Below are positions 25,668-32,759 of a DNA stretch of 64,000 nucleotides, piece by piece. The stretch's first letter is position 1. Each line of letters begins with the position of its first letter. The translations under genes and the position numbers were made by a program. Origin of the DNA: Rhodocyclales bacterium (GTDB lineage: Bacteria > Pseudomonadota > Gammaproteobacteria > Burkholderiales > Rhodocyclaceae); assembly GCA_003105015.1 (NCBI GenBank), contig PQAF01000032.1:144464-208463 (forward strand). The letters run 5' to 3'. The notes below the pieces were generated by a model. That model did not search any database. It saw only the letters and a program-made list of their open reading frames with translations, and was not told the origin of the DNA.

Positions 25668-26924
25668 TCATTGCTCACGCCGGTAGTAAATACGTCCATG
25701 AGCGCCAATCACCGTTGTGATGCGGTGCGCCAGCGCCAGCACGTTGTCTGCCTCCTGCCAGTGTCGGCGCGGCACCTCGTACCCCATCTGCTGCTCTACC
25801 GATGCGCGATCAACCTGCTCCGCACCGTCCCGCAGCATCTGCGCCACTGTGGTAACAATCTTCTCGACGTTGGTTGTCTTGTTGGAATTGCGACGAGCGC
25901 CCCCGCCTTGTTCCTCGGTTTCGCCTTGCGCGGCTTCGACCAGTGCGCGGGCGTTTTGGTATCCCCATTCGATGGGCAGGAGACTGACCGCGCACAGCAC
26001 GCTATCGAGTCCGTCTTGCCGGGTCGCAAGGGTATGGATTGGCCGGGTGCTGTAGCTCGCTGCAAAGTCGCCGGTCAGCGTGCTTTTGACGGTGCAGACG
26101 ACACAGGTATTCGGGGCGCGTTTGTCGTGCATGTGAATGAACGCCTGCCGGGGCGAATTGACCCATGCAGTGGAACCGGCCACACCATCCGACAGTTCGT
26201 CATGCTTACCCTTGTTCGAGTGCCCGATCAGGCCAATCGTTACGTCGTGCTTCTCGCACAGGCCTTGCAGGAACGCGAACAGCCGCTTCACCGCTGCATC
26301 ACTATTCGGGCTTTCGCTCTTGCCCCATGTGGTAAGCGCCACCGCCGTATCTAGCACAACGAAGCGCAGCGGGCGCGACGGGTACAGCATCCCCTCGGCC
26401 TGCTTCTTCGCCGCAACGATGGCGGCATCGAGGTGTGCATATACGTCGAAGGTCGAAGCGGTAGCGCGTCCCGATTCGTCTTGCTTCGTTGCCACGGCCT
26501 TGAATACCAGCATCGTGCCTTCCGCACCGTCTGCCTTGATGTGCCTCACCTTGATCCAGTCGGTTAGTTCCTCGGTGCTGATCCACAGGGTAGAGCAGTG
26601 ATCGCTGATGCGTGCCGCCAGCGTTGCGAGGAAGGACGATTTGGCAGTCTGGCCGCGCCCGTAGAAGCCGACAACCTGCCTGCTTGGCAGCCAAGGGTCA
26701 ATCAAGTATTCGAGTTTCGATGTTGAGCTACTTTGCATAGCAACCTCCAGGACGATTTGATCGGGGCTGGCGGTCTGCACATCAACCGGACGGATACCAG
26801 CGCGAATCTTGGTGATCTCAAGCTGTGCCTTCTGCCCTTCGGCAAAGTGCTTCAAGGCTTCTGCGGGGTCTGCCGCTGGTGCGGGTTCGTCTTCCCAGAA
26901 ACGCGGTTTTTTCGGTGCGTTCAT
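25668..26924 (-). CDS. RepA-like RecA-fold ATPase (replicative helicase type)
   Basis: 418 residues. The P-loop is GFYGRGQTAKSSFLATLAA (about 86-104), Walker B is RFVVLDTAVAL (about 188-198), and GLIGHSNKGKHD follows as in AAA_25/RSF1010 RepA-type hexameric helicases, with a C-terminal winged-helix-like region. It is probably the replication helicase or primase-loader of the element. Its ATG overlaps the stop of the upstream small gene (ATGA). The octamer array directly downstream strengthens the replication reading. Confidence 0.82.
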   Translation of the reverse strand: MNAPKKPRFWEDEPAPAADPAEALKHFAEGQKAQLEITKIRAGIRPVDVQTASPDQIVLEVAMQSSSTSKLEYLIDPWLPSRQVVGFYGRGQTAKSSFLATLAARISDHCSTLWISTEELTDWIKVRHIKADGAEGTMLVFKAVATKQDESGRATASTFDVYAHLDAAIVAAKKQAEGMLYPSRPLRFVVLDTAVALTTWGKSESPNSDAAVKRLFAFLQGLCEKHDVTIGLIGHSNKGKHDELSDGVAGSTAWVNSPRQAFIHMHDKRAPNTCVVCTVKSTLTGDFAASYSTRPIHTLATRQDGLDSVLCAVSLLPIEWGYQNARALVEAAQGETEEQGGGARRNSNKTTNVEKIVTTVAQMLRDGAEQVDRASVEQQMGYEVPRRHWQEADNVLALAHRITTVIGAHGRIYYRREQ

Positions 26925-27157
26925 AGCTGCACCCCCCCGACTGCGGGCGACACACGGGCGGCAGGGGCGACGATCGGCAGTGAGCCGCCGTACTGGTATT
27001 GACCACAGGTGCGGGGAGCGCCTGCGCCCAAACTGTCAAAGCCCTGCGCGGCGAGGTTTCCTAAACTAGCCCCCGTTGGCTCATTCAGGGGGCTGCGTTC
27101 CTTAACCGGCAGGGTGTCGTGGCCCTCGCCGGTTTTTTCTTGGCTGCTGCTTCTCAT
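26921..27157 (-). CDS. Small unknown protein coupled to the RepA-like gene
   Basis: 78 residues from the ATG at 27157, with AAGGA upstream; an in-frame ATG at 27226 has no ribosome site. It is rich in Gly, Ser, Pro and Ala, with no recognisable domain, and is probably disordered. Its stop overlaps the start of the RepA-like gene by 4 bp, which is the main reason to accept it. It may simply set translation of the helicase gene. Confidence 0.5.
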   Translation of the reverse strand: MRSSSQEKTGEGHDTLPVKERSPLNEPTGASLGNLAAQGFDSLGAGAPRTCGQYQYGGSLPIVAPAARVSPAVGGVQL

Positions 27158-27271
27158 GATTTTTCCTTGTTCCTTACGCTGGGCTTTTGCGTGCCGTACT
27201 GGCTCGCGCAAGTCCTGTGGCTGCATTGGGTTTGATCGTTCAAGGCCAACGTTTTGGATGTACGATGGTCT

Positions 27272-27520
27272 TTAAGCGGTCGCATGGGCCATGCTGCGGC
27301 TCGGCAGCGGGTACTGGCTCGTATTGGTGCAGGTGCGCTCTGCCAGCCACGCCTCAAGGACGGATTCGCGGTAGCGAATGGGCGAGCGCAAGGAATGCGG
27401 ATTGATCTTGATGAACTCGGGGCCGGTGCCGTAGGTGCGCCAGCGTTCGAGGGTGTTGGGTTTCACGCCGATACGTTCGGCGGCTTCGGCAGTCGTAAGC
27501 AGCTTGGATGCTGTGGTCAT
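27272..27520 (-). CDS. AlpA/MerR-like helix-turn-helix protein (probable excisionase or regulator)
   Basis: 82 residues. The N-terminal segment LLTTAEAAERIGVKPNTLERWR then GPEFIKI and RSPIRYRESVLEAWLAE is the HTH_17/AlpA winged-helix pattern. Such proteins serve as excisionase or as activators of integrase in P4-like elements and satellites. It is upstream of the replication genes and reads in the same direction as the integrase. Two hairpins lie between it and the integrase gene. Confidence 0.85.
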   Translation of the reverse strand: MTTASKLLTTAEAAERIGVKPNTLERWRTYGTGPEFIKINPHSLRSPIRYRESVLEAWLAERTCTNTSQYPLPSRSMAHATA

Positions 27521-27579
27521 TTTGGCAAGGCTCCAGAACTAGCTCGTCTGGATGCGCTGCCGAAGACGTATTACGGCGT

Positions 27580-27615
27580 GCCGGTTTTCAACCGGCCCAA
27601 GGGTGTTGCACCCTT
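27580..27615. repeat. Two adjacent small hairpins upstream of the AlpA-like gene
   Basis: GCCGGTT/AACCGGC (27580-27596) and AAGGGTG/CACCCTT (27599-27615) stand side by side in the 288-bp space between the AlpA-like gene and the integrase. Neither has a T-run. They may stabilise a leader RNA or bind a regulator. The rest of that space shows nothing else. Confidence 0.45.
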
Positions 27616-27808
27616 GAGGCTGTCGGGTACAGCGCGGAGACTTGTGAGTAACTGCGCTGCACTTGCAACAACTTTACTGGCCTAAGTTTGATGGTGCAAT
27701 TTGACGCACGTTACTGTCATCAAACTATGCAGGCCGTTTGCAGGGCGAACTCTATGCCTCTGTCTGCGCGACCGCAAATCGGGCGAATTAGCTATCTCAT
27801 CAGTGTGG

Positions 27809-29068
27809 TTATTCCACCAGCTCCGCCTCGGGCTGCGCTGCCTCGGCTTGGGTCTTAGCGGCCACAGCCTGCGCTTCGATCCAGTCGGCTATGCGCTGCG
27901 CCTCCGGTAGCAGGTATTGAAGCTGTTGCGTTTCGAGATAGTGGCGCTCGGTCACGGTCTTGGGGACGTGGTTTGTCAGTAGCTCCACCTTGAACAAGTC
28001 AATGCCGCAGTTGGCGATGCCAATCGTGGTCATCGTTCGCCGAAGGTCGTGCGGCGACAAGTGCAGCCCGGCAACCTCGCTGACCTTGTTCATGGTGTCG
28101 CGGGGGTCGCGGATATGGCCTGCCTTGCCCCAACTGGTGAAAACGAAGTCGCTACCCTTGACGCGCTGGCGGGTCTTGAGCAGTTCGACCGCTTGCGACG
28201 ACAGCGGGAGCCAGACAGGGTTACGATTCTTCGGGTCGGGTATGTGCCACCACGCTTCGTCCAGATTCACCCTGTCCCACGTGAGCGCGGACGCCTCGCC
28301 AATGCGTGCGCCGGTCAGCAGCAGGAACATGACCAGATCAATGCTGGCTAGGGTGTCGCGGTTGTAGGCGACCTCGCGCCACTGCTGAAGTGCTGACCAC
28401 ACCGCGCCAACCTTGCTGTCCGGTATGCGGGTCGTCTTGGCCTTGATCGGTGCCCATTTCTTGTGAAGCACCTCAACAGGGTTGTCCTTGATGATCGCCG
28501 TACCGTCCGGCCTGCGGTATTCCCGAATCGCGTAGTTGAACAGGGCGCGAAGCACGCTGAAACCCTGATTGGCTTGAGCTGGTGCGGGGCCGTCGCCTCG
28601 CAGACCGTGATTCTTAATCTCGTTGAACCGCTTTGTGACCGCCTCGCGGGTGATGCTCGTCATGGGCTTCTTGAGCCAAGCCTCGAAGGTTGTGGTCACA
28701 TGGCGCTCGATCTCGCCCTTGCTGCTTTCCTTGAGTGGGCGGTCGCGCTTGTAGGCGTCTGCTACGTCGCGCAGCGTTACCGCTTCGGCAGCACGCTCCT
28801 TGGCAACGGTTCGCGGGTCAATGCCCTGCCTCATGCTCCGCAGGTGTTCGCGTCCAACCTCGCGGGCTTGGTCGGCAGTGAAGACCCCATGCGCCCCGAT
28901 GGTGATGCGTGCCTCCTTGCCATTGACGCGCCCTTGGACGATGTAGGTGCGCTTCCCGTCCTTGGTGACACGCAAGCCGAACCCTCGGTCTTGCTCGTCC
29001 CAATGAAGGTCATACCCGCTTGCCGGGGGCGTGATTTTGTCGATGTAGGTCTTTGTGAGCTTCGCCAT
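27809..29068 (-). CDS. Tyrosine-type integrase of element 1 (P4-like, DUF4102 N-terminus)
   Basis: 419 residues. The start MAKLTKTYIDKITPPASGYD and DEQDRGFGLRVTKDGKRTYI is the DUF4102 arm-binding domain of P4-type integrases. A core-binding SAM-like domain follows (about 100-190). The catalytic domain shows the first Arg in LLTGARIGEASALTW, then HDLRRTMTT (His-x-x-Arg) and the nucleophile Tyr in VTERHYLETQ. It reads inward from the right end. It would recombine the CTTGAAA cores in the tRNA-Ser anticodon loop. Confidence 0.95.
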   Translation of the reverse strand: MAKLTKTYIDKITPPASGYDLHWDEQDRGFGLRVTKDGKRTYIVQGRVNGKEARITIGAHGVFTADQAREVGREHLRSMRQGIDPRTVAKERAAEAVTLRDVADAYKRDRPLKESSKGEIERHVTTTFEAWLKKPMTSITREAVTKRFNEIKNHGLRGDGPAPAQANQGFSVLRALFNYAIREYRRPDGTAIIKDNPVEVLHKKWAPIKAKTTRIPDSKVGAVWSALQQWREVAYNRDTLASIDLVMFLLLTGARIGEASALTWDRVNLDEAWWHIPDPKNRNPVWLPLSSQAVELLKTRQRVKGSDFVFTSWGKAGHIRDPRDTMNKVSEVAGLHLSPHDLRRTMTTIGIANCGIDLFKVELLTNHVPKTVTERHYLETQQLQYLLPEAQRIADWIEAQAVAAKTQAEAAQPEAELVE

Positions 29069-29086
29069 TTTTGTTCTCCGGAAGGT

Positions 29087-29188
29087 GCGGTAAGTACCGC
29101 GTAAGCAGCTCCGGTAAAGTTATGACAAGCTACACAAAATGTAAATCCGGCGCAAATGCTTGTTTTCATGGAACTCGTAAAACTTACG
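29087..29188. repeat. Right arm-type repeats of element 1
   Basis: GCGGTA-AG-TACCGC (29087-29100), GTAAGCAG (29101), CCGGTAAAG (29111) and CGTAA-AAC-TTACG (29176-29188) repeat the CGGTAAGC theme of the left end. They lie between the integrase start and the right junction, where arm sites are expected. No gene lies here. Confidence 0.6.
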
Positions 29189-29227
29189 CAAGAGGCGCAC
29201 AGTAGCGTAAAATCAGCCTACGAGTTA

Positions 29228-29234
29228 CTTGAAA
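29228..29234. repeat. attR core of element 1 (CTTGAAA)
   Basis: The right copy of the 7-bp anticodon-loop core, directly followed by the host ACCGG anticodon strand. On its left is element DNA (CGAGTTA). Confidence 0.85.
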
Positions 29235-29285
29235 ACCGGCGTGCCCGCAAGGGCACCGTGAGTTCGAATCTCACACCTTCCGCCA
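29235..29285 (+). pseudogene. 3' part of the host tRNA-Ser(UGA)
   Basis: Fifty-one bases supply the 3' anticodon strand ACCGG, the variable arm GTGCCC-GCAA-GGGCAC, the T arm GTGAGTTCGAATCTCAC, acceptor ACCTTCC, the discriminator G and CCA. Joined to 20500-20538 they give a perfect class II tRNA: GGAAGGT pairs with ACCTTCC and CCGGT with ACCGG around CTTGAAA (anticodon TGA). Here the fragment has no promoter or 5' half. Confidence 0.95.
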
Positions 29286-29744
29286 TCAGTCCTGCCCGGC
29301 CTCCCCCCGCAGGGCATCCGCCCAGCAGTTGGGTGTCTCGTAGAGCCGCACTTGTTCCAGGCGCAAGTGGTTGCCGTAAGTATCGCGGTACACCCGGTCG
29401 AGTAGGCGGAATGCCTCGGCGGCCAGATTCTCGGCCGTGGGCACCACCTCCAGCACCACGGTCTTGTGCCCCGGCAGGCTTTCGAGGAAACTCATCAGGG
29501 CAGAGTCGCCACGCCAGACAAGAAAAGCGTGGTCCCAGGCATCGACCAGGTTTTGCCTGGCCAGGGTCTTGATGTCGGAAAAATCCATCACCATGCCATT
29601 CAGGGGCGATCCCGCCTGGCGGATAATGTCGCCCAGCAGCGTGATTTCGATGGCGTAGCGATGGCCGTGCAGGTGGCGGCACTGGCTCTGATGGTCGGGT
29701 ATGCGGTGGCCGGAATCGAATTCGAGGCGGCGGGTAATGCGCAT
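29286..29744 (-). CDS. queD: 6-pyruvoyl-tetrahydropterin synthase/QueD-type protein
   Basis: 152 residues with the zinc histidines of the PTPS/QueD fold: FDSGHRIPDH (about 9-18) and CRHLHGHRYAIEI (about 22-34), with the catalytic Cys just before HLHGH, and EVVPTAENLA with the substrate-binding Glu later. QueD makes 6-carboxy-tetrahydropterin for queuosine. Its stop codon is immediately next to the broken tRNA-Ser 3' end, so the insertion did not damage it. PTPS-type functions outside queuosine cannot be excluded. Confidence 0.88.
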   Translation of the reverse strand: MRITRRLEFDSGHRIPDHQSQCRHLHGHRYAIEITLLGDIIRQAGSPLNGMVMDFSDIKTLARQNLVDAWDHAFLVWRGDSALMSFLESLPGHKTVVLEVVPTAENLAAEAFRLLDRVYRDTYGNHLRLEQVRLYETPNCWADALRGEAGQD

Positions 29745-29794
29745 GGTGCCTCAGGAAAATTGTCGAAAGCAGGCGTGAATTATAACACCCGTCC

Positions 29795-30664
29795 ATGGGG
29801 CAATCGGAGATGAGCGGAGAGGCAAGGCAACTCGAAGTGGCAGACCACAGCCGGGATAGCGCCGGGCTGACCTATGTCTACCCCGTTGTTTCGCGCCGTG
29901 CCGGCGGTGTGTCGGTCGGCATCAACCTGAACCCCAACAATGCCTGTAACTGGCGTTGCATCTACTGCCAGGTGCCCGATCTCAGGCGCGGCTCGGCGCC
30001 GCCGATTGAACTGGCGCAACTGGAGCGCGAATTGCGCGGCTTCATCGATGTCTTGCTGCATGGAGATTTCATGCGCATGCGCGTTCCCGAGGGGATGCGG
30101 CAAATCGTCGATATCGCCTTCTCAGGCAACGGCGAACCGACCTCGGCGAAAGAATTTCCCCTCGCGATCGAGTTGGCCGGCAGGGTGCGACGGGAAGCCG
30201 GGCTCGAGGGCACAGTGGCACTTCGCCTCATCACCAACGGCAGCCTGGTGGGCCGCAGTCGGGTACAGGATGGCTTGCGCCGGCTCGGGGAATTGGGCGG
30301 GGAGGCCTGGTTCAAGGTCGATGCGGGAACCGCTGACGGGTATAGCCGCATCAACAATGTGGAATTGTCGCCGGTATCGGTAGCGCGCAACCTGCATTCT
30401 TGCGCGACGTTGTGTACGACCTGGGTGCAAACCTGCGCATTTGCCTTCGACGGCGAGGGTCCGACGGAGGAAGAAGTGTCGGCGTATCTCGATGTGCTCA
30501 AGCTGGCCGGCATCGAGAAGCTGGCCGGGGTACACCTCTACGGGCTGGCGCGTCCATCGACACAACCGGAAGCGAGCCGGCTTTCACGTCTGCCGGAAGA
30601 AAAAATGGAGGCGATAGCCGGCCGCTTGCGAGCGATGGGGCTGAGCGTACGCATCAGCCCCTGA
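29795..30664 (+). CDS. Radical SAM protein of unknown substrate
   Basis: 289 residues. The 4Fe-4S motif CNWRCIYC (CxxxCxxC) is near residue 50, preceded by VGINLNPNNACNW, and the GNGEPT glycine-rich motif (about 115) follows, as in MoaA/TYW1-like radical SAM enzymes. It is too long and lacks the short core of QueE, so although next to queD it need not be part of queuosine synthesis. ATG at 29795 or 29810 are both possible; the latter follows GGAG too closely. The reaction is unknown. Confidence 0.82.
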   Translation: MGQSEMSGEARQLEVADHSRDSAGLTYVYPVVSRRAGGVSVGINLNPNNACNWRCIYCQVPDLRRGSAPPIELAQLERELRGFIDVLLHGDFMRMRVPEGMRQIVDIAFSGNGEPTSAKEFPLAIELAGRVRREAGLEGTVALRLITNGSLVGRSRVQDGLRRLGELGGEAWFKVDAGTADGYSRINNVELSPVSVARNLHSCATLCTTWVQTCAFAFDGEGPTEEEVSAYLDVLKLAGIEKLAGVHLYGLARPSTQPEASRLSRLPEEKMEAIAGRLRAMGLSVRISP

Positions 30665-30672
30665 GGGATTCC

Positions 30673-30966
30673 TCAACTGCCCTTTCTGGGCTTGGCCTTG
30701 GCGGCCTTTTTCAGGGATCTGAACAGTTCCGGGTCACTGGTTTTCAGGTATTCCACCACTTCCCAGTCGTCGCGCTTGATCTTGCTGATGTCGATCTGTT
30801 CGACATGCACCAGCCTGAGCAGTTGCTGCACCGGGCGGGGCATGTTACGACCGCTTTCGTAGCGGGAACCGCCGCTCTGGGTGACGCCGACCTTGGACCA
30901 GAACTGTTGCTGGTTGAGCCCCAGCTTGCGCCGGATTTCGCGTGCGTCGATAGTTTCGGTTTTCAT
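30673..30966 (-). CDS. XRE-family helix-turn-helix regulator
   Basis: 97 residues. IRRKLGLNQQQFWSKVGVTQ then GGSRYESGRNMP is a Cro/CI-type helix-turn-helix (about 10-45); the C-terminal part is basic (KKAAKAKPRKGS). Its relatives are small chromosomal regulators of unknown targets. It converges with the radical SAM gene and is divergent from lysC. Confidence 0.85.
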   Translation of the reverse strand: MKTETIDAREIRRKLGLNQQQFWSKVGVTQSGGSRYESGRNMPRPVQQLLRLVHVEQIDISKIKRDDWEVVEYLKTSDPELFRSLKKAAKAKPRKGS

Positions 30967-31163
30967 ATTTATGCCGTCCTTTAGAACTTAAATTCAAATA
31001 AATATTAAATATTTGCCGAGCCAAGCAAGCTATTACCTTAGTTATAGCAGTTCAAGTATAGGCAATATTCTATCTACATACAAGCTTGGCATATCCGCCA
31101 TTTCAGAATGGGTTTTTCAATTTCGGCCCGATAATCGGACGGAGCTACGCCTGGGCGCCAAAA

Positions 31164-31172
31164 TCGGGTAAA
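31164..31172 (+). promoter_or_regulatory. Probable -10 region of lysC
   Basis: GGGTAAAATCCGCC is the same TAAAAT-then-GC discriminator form seen before the tRNA genes. The 245-bp gap between the XRE gene and lysC is otherwise AT-rich and shows no gene. Confidence 0.45.
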
Positions 31173-31211
31173 ATCCGCCGTTTTTCAACGCACTAGAAGA
31201 AACAGCAGCTC

Positions 31212-32450
31212 ATGGCACTCATTGTTCAGAAGTACGGTGGCACCTCGGTCGGCTCGCCCGAGCGGATCAAGAATGTCGCCCGCCGCGTCGCCAGCTGGCA
31301 GGCGAAGGGGCATCAGGTTGTGGTGGTGGTTTCAGCCATGAGCGGCGAGACCAATCGCTTGATCACCCTGGCGAAGGAAGTCCAGTCGAATCCGGATTCC
31401 CGCGAACTGGACGTCATCGCCTCAACCGGCGAGCAGGTGACGATCGGCCTGCTGTCGATGGCGCTGATGGGTATCGGCGTCAAGGCGCGGAGCTATACCG
31501 GCGGCCAGGTGCGCATCCTGACCGACAGCGCCTTTACCAAGGCGCGCATCGTCAGCATCGACGAGAGCAACGTCAAGCGCGACCTCGACAGTGGATTCGT
31601 GGTGGTCGTGGCGGGTTTTCAGGGCGTTGACGAAAACGGCAACATCACCACGCTGGGGCGCGGCGGTTCCGACACTTCGGCGGTGGCCATCGCCGCCGCG
31701 CTGAAGGCGGACGAGTGCCAGATCTATACCGACGTGGATGGCGTTTACACGACCGATCCGCGCATCGTGCCGGAAGCGCGCCGCCTGGAGACCGTCACCT
31801 TCGAGGAGATGCTGGAGATGGCCAGCCTGGGCTCCAAGGTGCTGCAGATCCGCTCGGTCGAATTCGCCGGCAAGTACAAGGTCAAGCTGCGCGTGCTCTC
31901 CAGCCTGGAAGAACTGGGTCAGGAGGGCCCGGGCACGCTCATCACATTCGAGGAAGACAACATGATGGAACAACCGACCATTTCCGGCATCGCCTTCAAT
32001 CGGGACGAAGCCAAGCTTACTGTCCTCGGTGTGCCGGACCGCCCCGGCATCGCCTACCAGATCCTCGGCCCGGTGGCCGAATCCAACATCGACGTCGACA
32101 TGATCATCCAGAACGTCGGCCACGACGGCTCGACCGACTTCTCGTTCACGGTGCCGCGCGGCGAGTTTGCCAAGGCGACGACCATCCTCGAACAGGTCAA
32201 GGGCCATATCGGCGCGCGGCAGATCACCGGCGACAACAAGATCGCCAAGGTATCCGTCGTCGGCGTCGGCATGCGCTCCCACGTAGGCATCGCCAGCAAG
32301 ATGTTCCGCACCCTGGCCGAGGAGGGCATCAACATCCAGATGATTTCCACCTCGGAGATCAAGATCTCGGTGGTGATCGACGAGAAGTATCTGGAACTGG
32401 CCGTGCGCGTGCTGCACAAGGCGTTCGAGCTCGATCAGGTGCCAGCCTAA
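31212..32450 (+). CDS. lysC: Aspartate kinase (lysine-sensitive type)
   Basis: 412 residues. The kinase domain starts [15 protein letters not shown] and carries [16 protein letters not shown] (about 155); two ACT domains follow (about 265-410, with [15 protein letters not shown] and [13 protein letters not shown]). It phosphorylates aspartate, the first step to lysine, methionine and threonine, and is inhibited by end products through the ACT domains. An internal Met pair at codons 251-252 (31962/31965) with GAGGAAG upstream matches the position of the beta-subunit start of C. glutamicum LysC, so a second product is possible. Confidence 0.97.
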   Translation: MALIVQKYGGTSVGSPERIKNVARRVASWQAKGHQVVVVVSAMSGETNRLITLAKEVQSNPDSRELDVIASTGEQVTIGLLSMALMGIGVKARSYTGGQVRILTDSAFTKARIVSIDESNVKRDLDSGFVVVVAGFQGVDENGNITTLGRGGSDTSAVAIAAALKADECQIYTDVDGVYTTDPRIVPEARRLETVTFEEMLEMASLGSKVLQIRSVEFAGKYKVKLRVLSSLEELGQEGPGTLITFEEDNMMEQPTISGIAFNRDEAKLTVLGVPDRPGIAYQILGPVAESNIDVDMIIQNVGHDGSTDFSFTVPRGEFAKATTILEQVKGHIGARQITGDNKIAKVSVVGVGMRSHVGIASKMFRTLAEEGINIQMISTSEIKISVVIDEKYLELAVRVLHKAFELDQVPA

Positions 32451-32526
32451 CGGTTTGACCGGGCAGGGCGAAAGCGGTAATATCGCCAGCCTTTTTGGTG
32501 CCGGTGCAGTCGCTGCGCGGGCTCCT

Positions 32527-32620
32527 GGAGAGATGGCCGAGTGGTCGAAGGCGCTCCCCTGCTAAGGGAGTATGCGGGCTTAAACCTGCATCGAGGGTTC
32601 GAATCCCTCTCTCTCCGCCA
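32527..32620 (+). tRNA. tRNA-Ser(GCT)
   Basis: A 94-nt class II tRNA with encoded CCA. The acceptor is GGAGAGA/TCTCTCC, the anticodon stem CTCCC/GGGAG encloses CTGCTAA (anticodon GCT), and a long variable arm ATGCGGGCTTAAACCTGCAT follows. It reads AGC/AGU. It is intact and unrelated to the element 1 event. Confidence 0.96.
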
Positions 32621-32628
32621 CAGTTTGA

Positions 32629-32634
32629 TATAAT
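32629..32634 (+). promoter_or_regulatory. -10 box of the tRNA-Arg gene
   Basis: TATAAT lies nine bases before the tRNA start, followed by TCGC. It lies between tRNA-Ser(GCT) and tRNA-Arg, so the second tRNA may have its own promoter. Confidence 0.65.
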
Positions 32635-32643
32635 TCGCTTCAC

Positions 32644-32720
32644 GCGCCCGTAGCTCAGCTGGATAGAGTACTTGGCTACGAACCAAGGGGTCAGGAGTTC
32701 GAATCTCTTCGGGCGCGCCA
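32644..32720 (+). tRNA. tRNA-Arg(ACG), target of element 2
   Basis: 77 nt with CCA. The acceptor is GCGCCCG/CGGGCGC, the anticodon stem CTTGG/CCAAG encloses CTACGAA (anticodon ACG, read as inosine). Its last 45 bases, starting at the anticodon loop, are repeated exactly at 35965-36009. The tRNA is therefore whole: element 2 supplied the restored 3' part. Confidence 0.97.
32676..32720. repeat. attL repeat of element 2 (45 bp, within tRNA-Arg)
   Basis: An exact 45-bp direct repeat with 35965-36009. It begins at the first base of the anticodon loop (CTACGAA) and ends at the CCA; the flanking bases differ on both sides (G/C left, G/A right). Confidence 0.95.
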
Positions 32721-32728
32721 GTTACATC

Positions 32729-32754
32729 AAGGGGTTGGCTTAGGCCAGCCCCTT
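32729..32754. terminator. Terminator between tRNA-Arg and the element 2 integrase
   Basis: AAGGGGTTGGC and GCCAGCCCCTT pair (one G-U) across a 4-base loop, followed by TTC. It can stop the tRNA transcript and, on the other strand, the integrase transcript. Confidence 0.8.
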
Positions 32755-32759
32755 TTCAT

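Larger units (their letters stand above)
20539..29234. mobile_element. Integrative element 1 (about 8.7 kb) inserted in a tRNA-Ser(UGA) anticodon loop
   Basis: Boundaries are set by the two halves of a host tRNA-Ser(UGA) and the shared 7-bp core CTTGAAA. Contents in order: a complete replacement tRNA-Ser(UGA), arm-site repeats, an RHH-YfbU gene, a leftward run of small genes including a possible small terminase, one rightward gene, an octamer array (probable iterons), a RepA-like ATPase, a small coupled gene, an AlpA-like gene and a tyrosine integrase at the right end. No relaxase, capsid or tail gene is present. The layout (int-alpA-rep at one end) resembles phage satellites or small integrative plasmids; I cannot decide between them. 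Confidence 0.92.

Noticed and set aside
25370..25708. A 112-codon leftward frame over the octamer array
   Set aside because: It runs through a homopolymer and tandem repeats, overlaps the end of the RepA-like gene and has no protein-like pattern.
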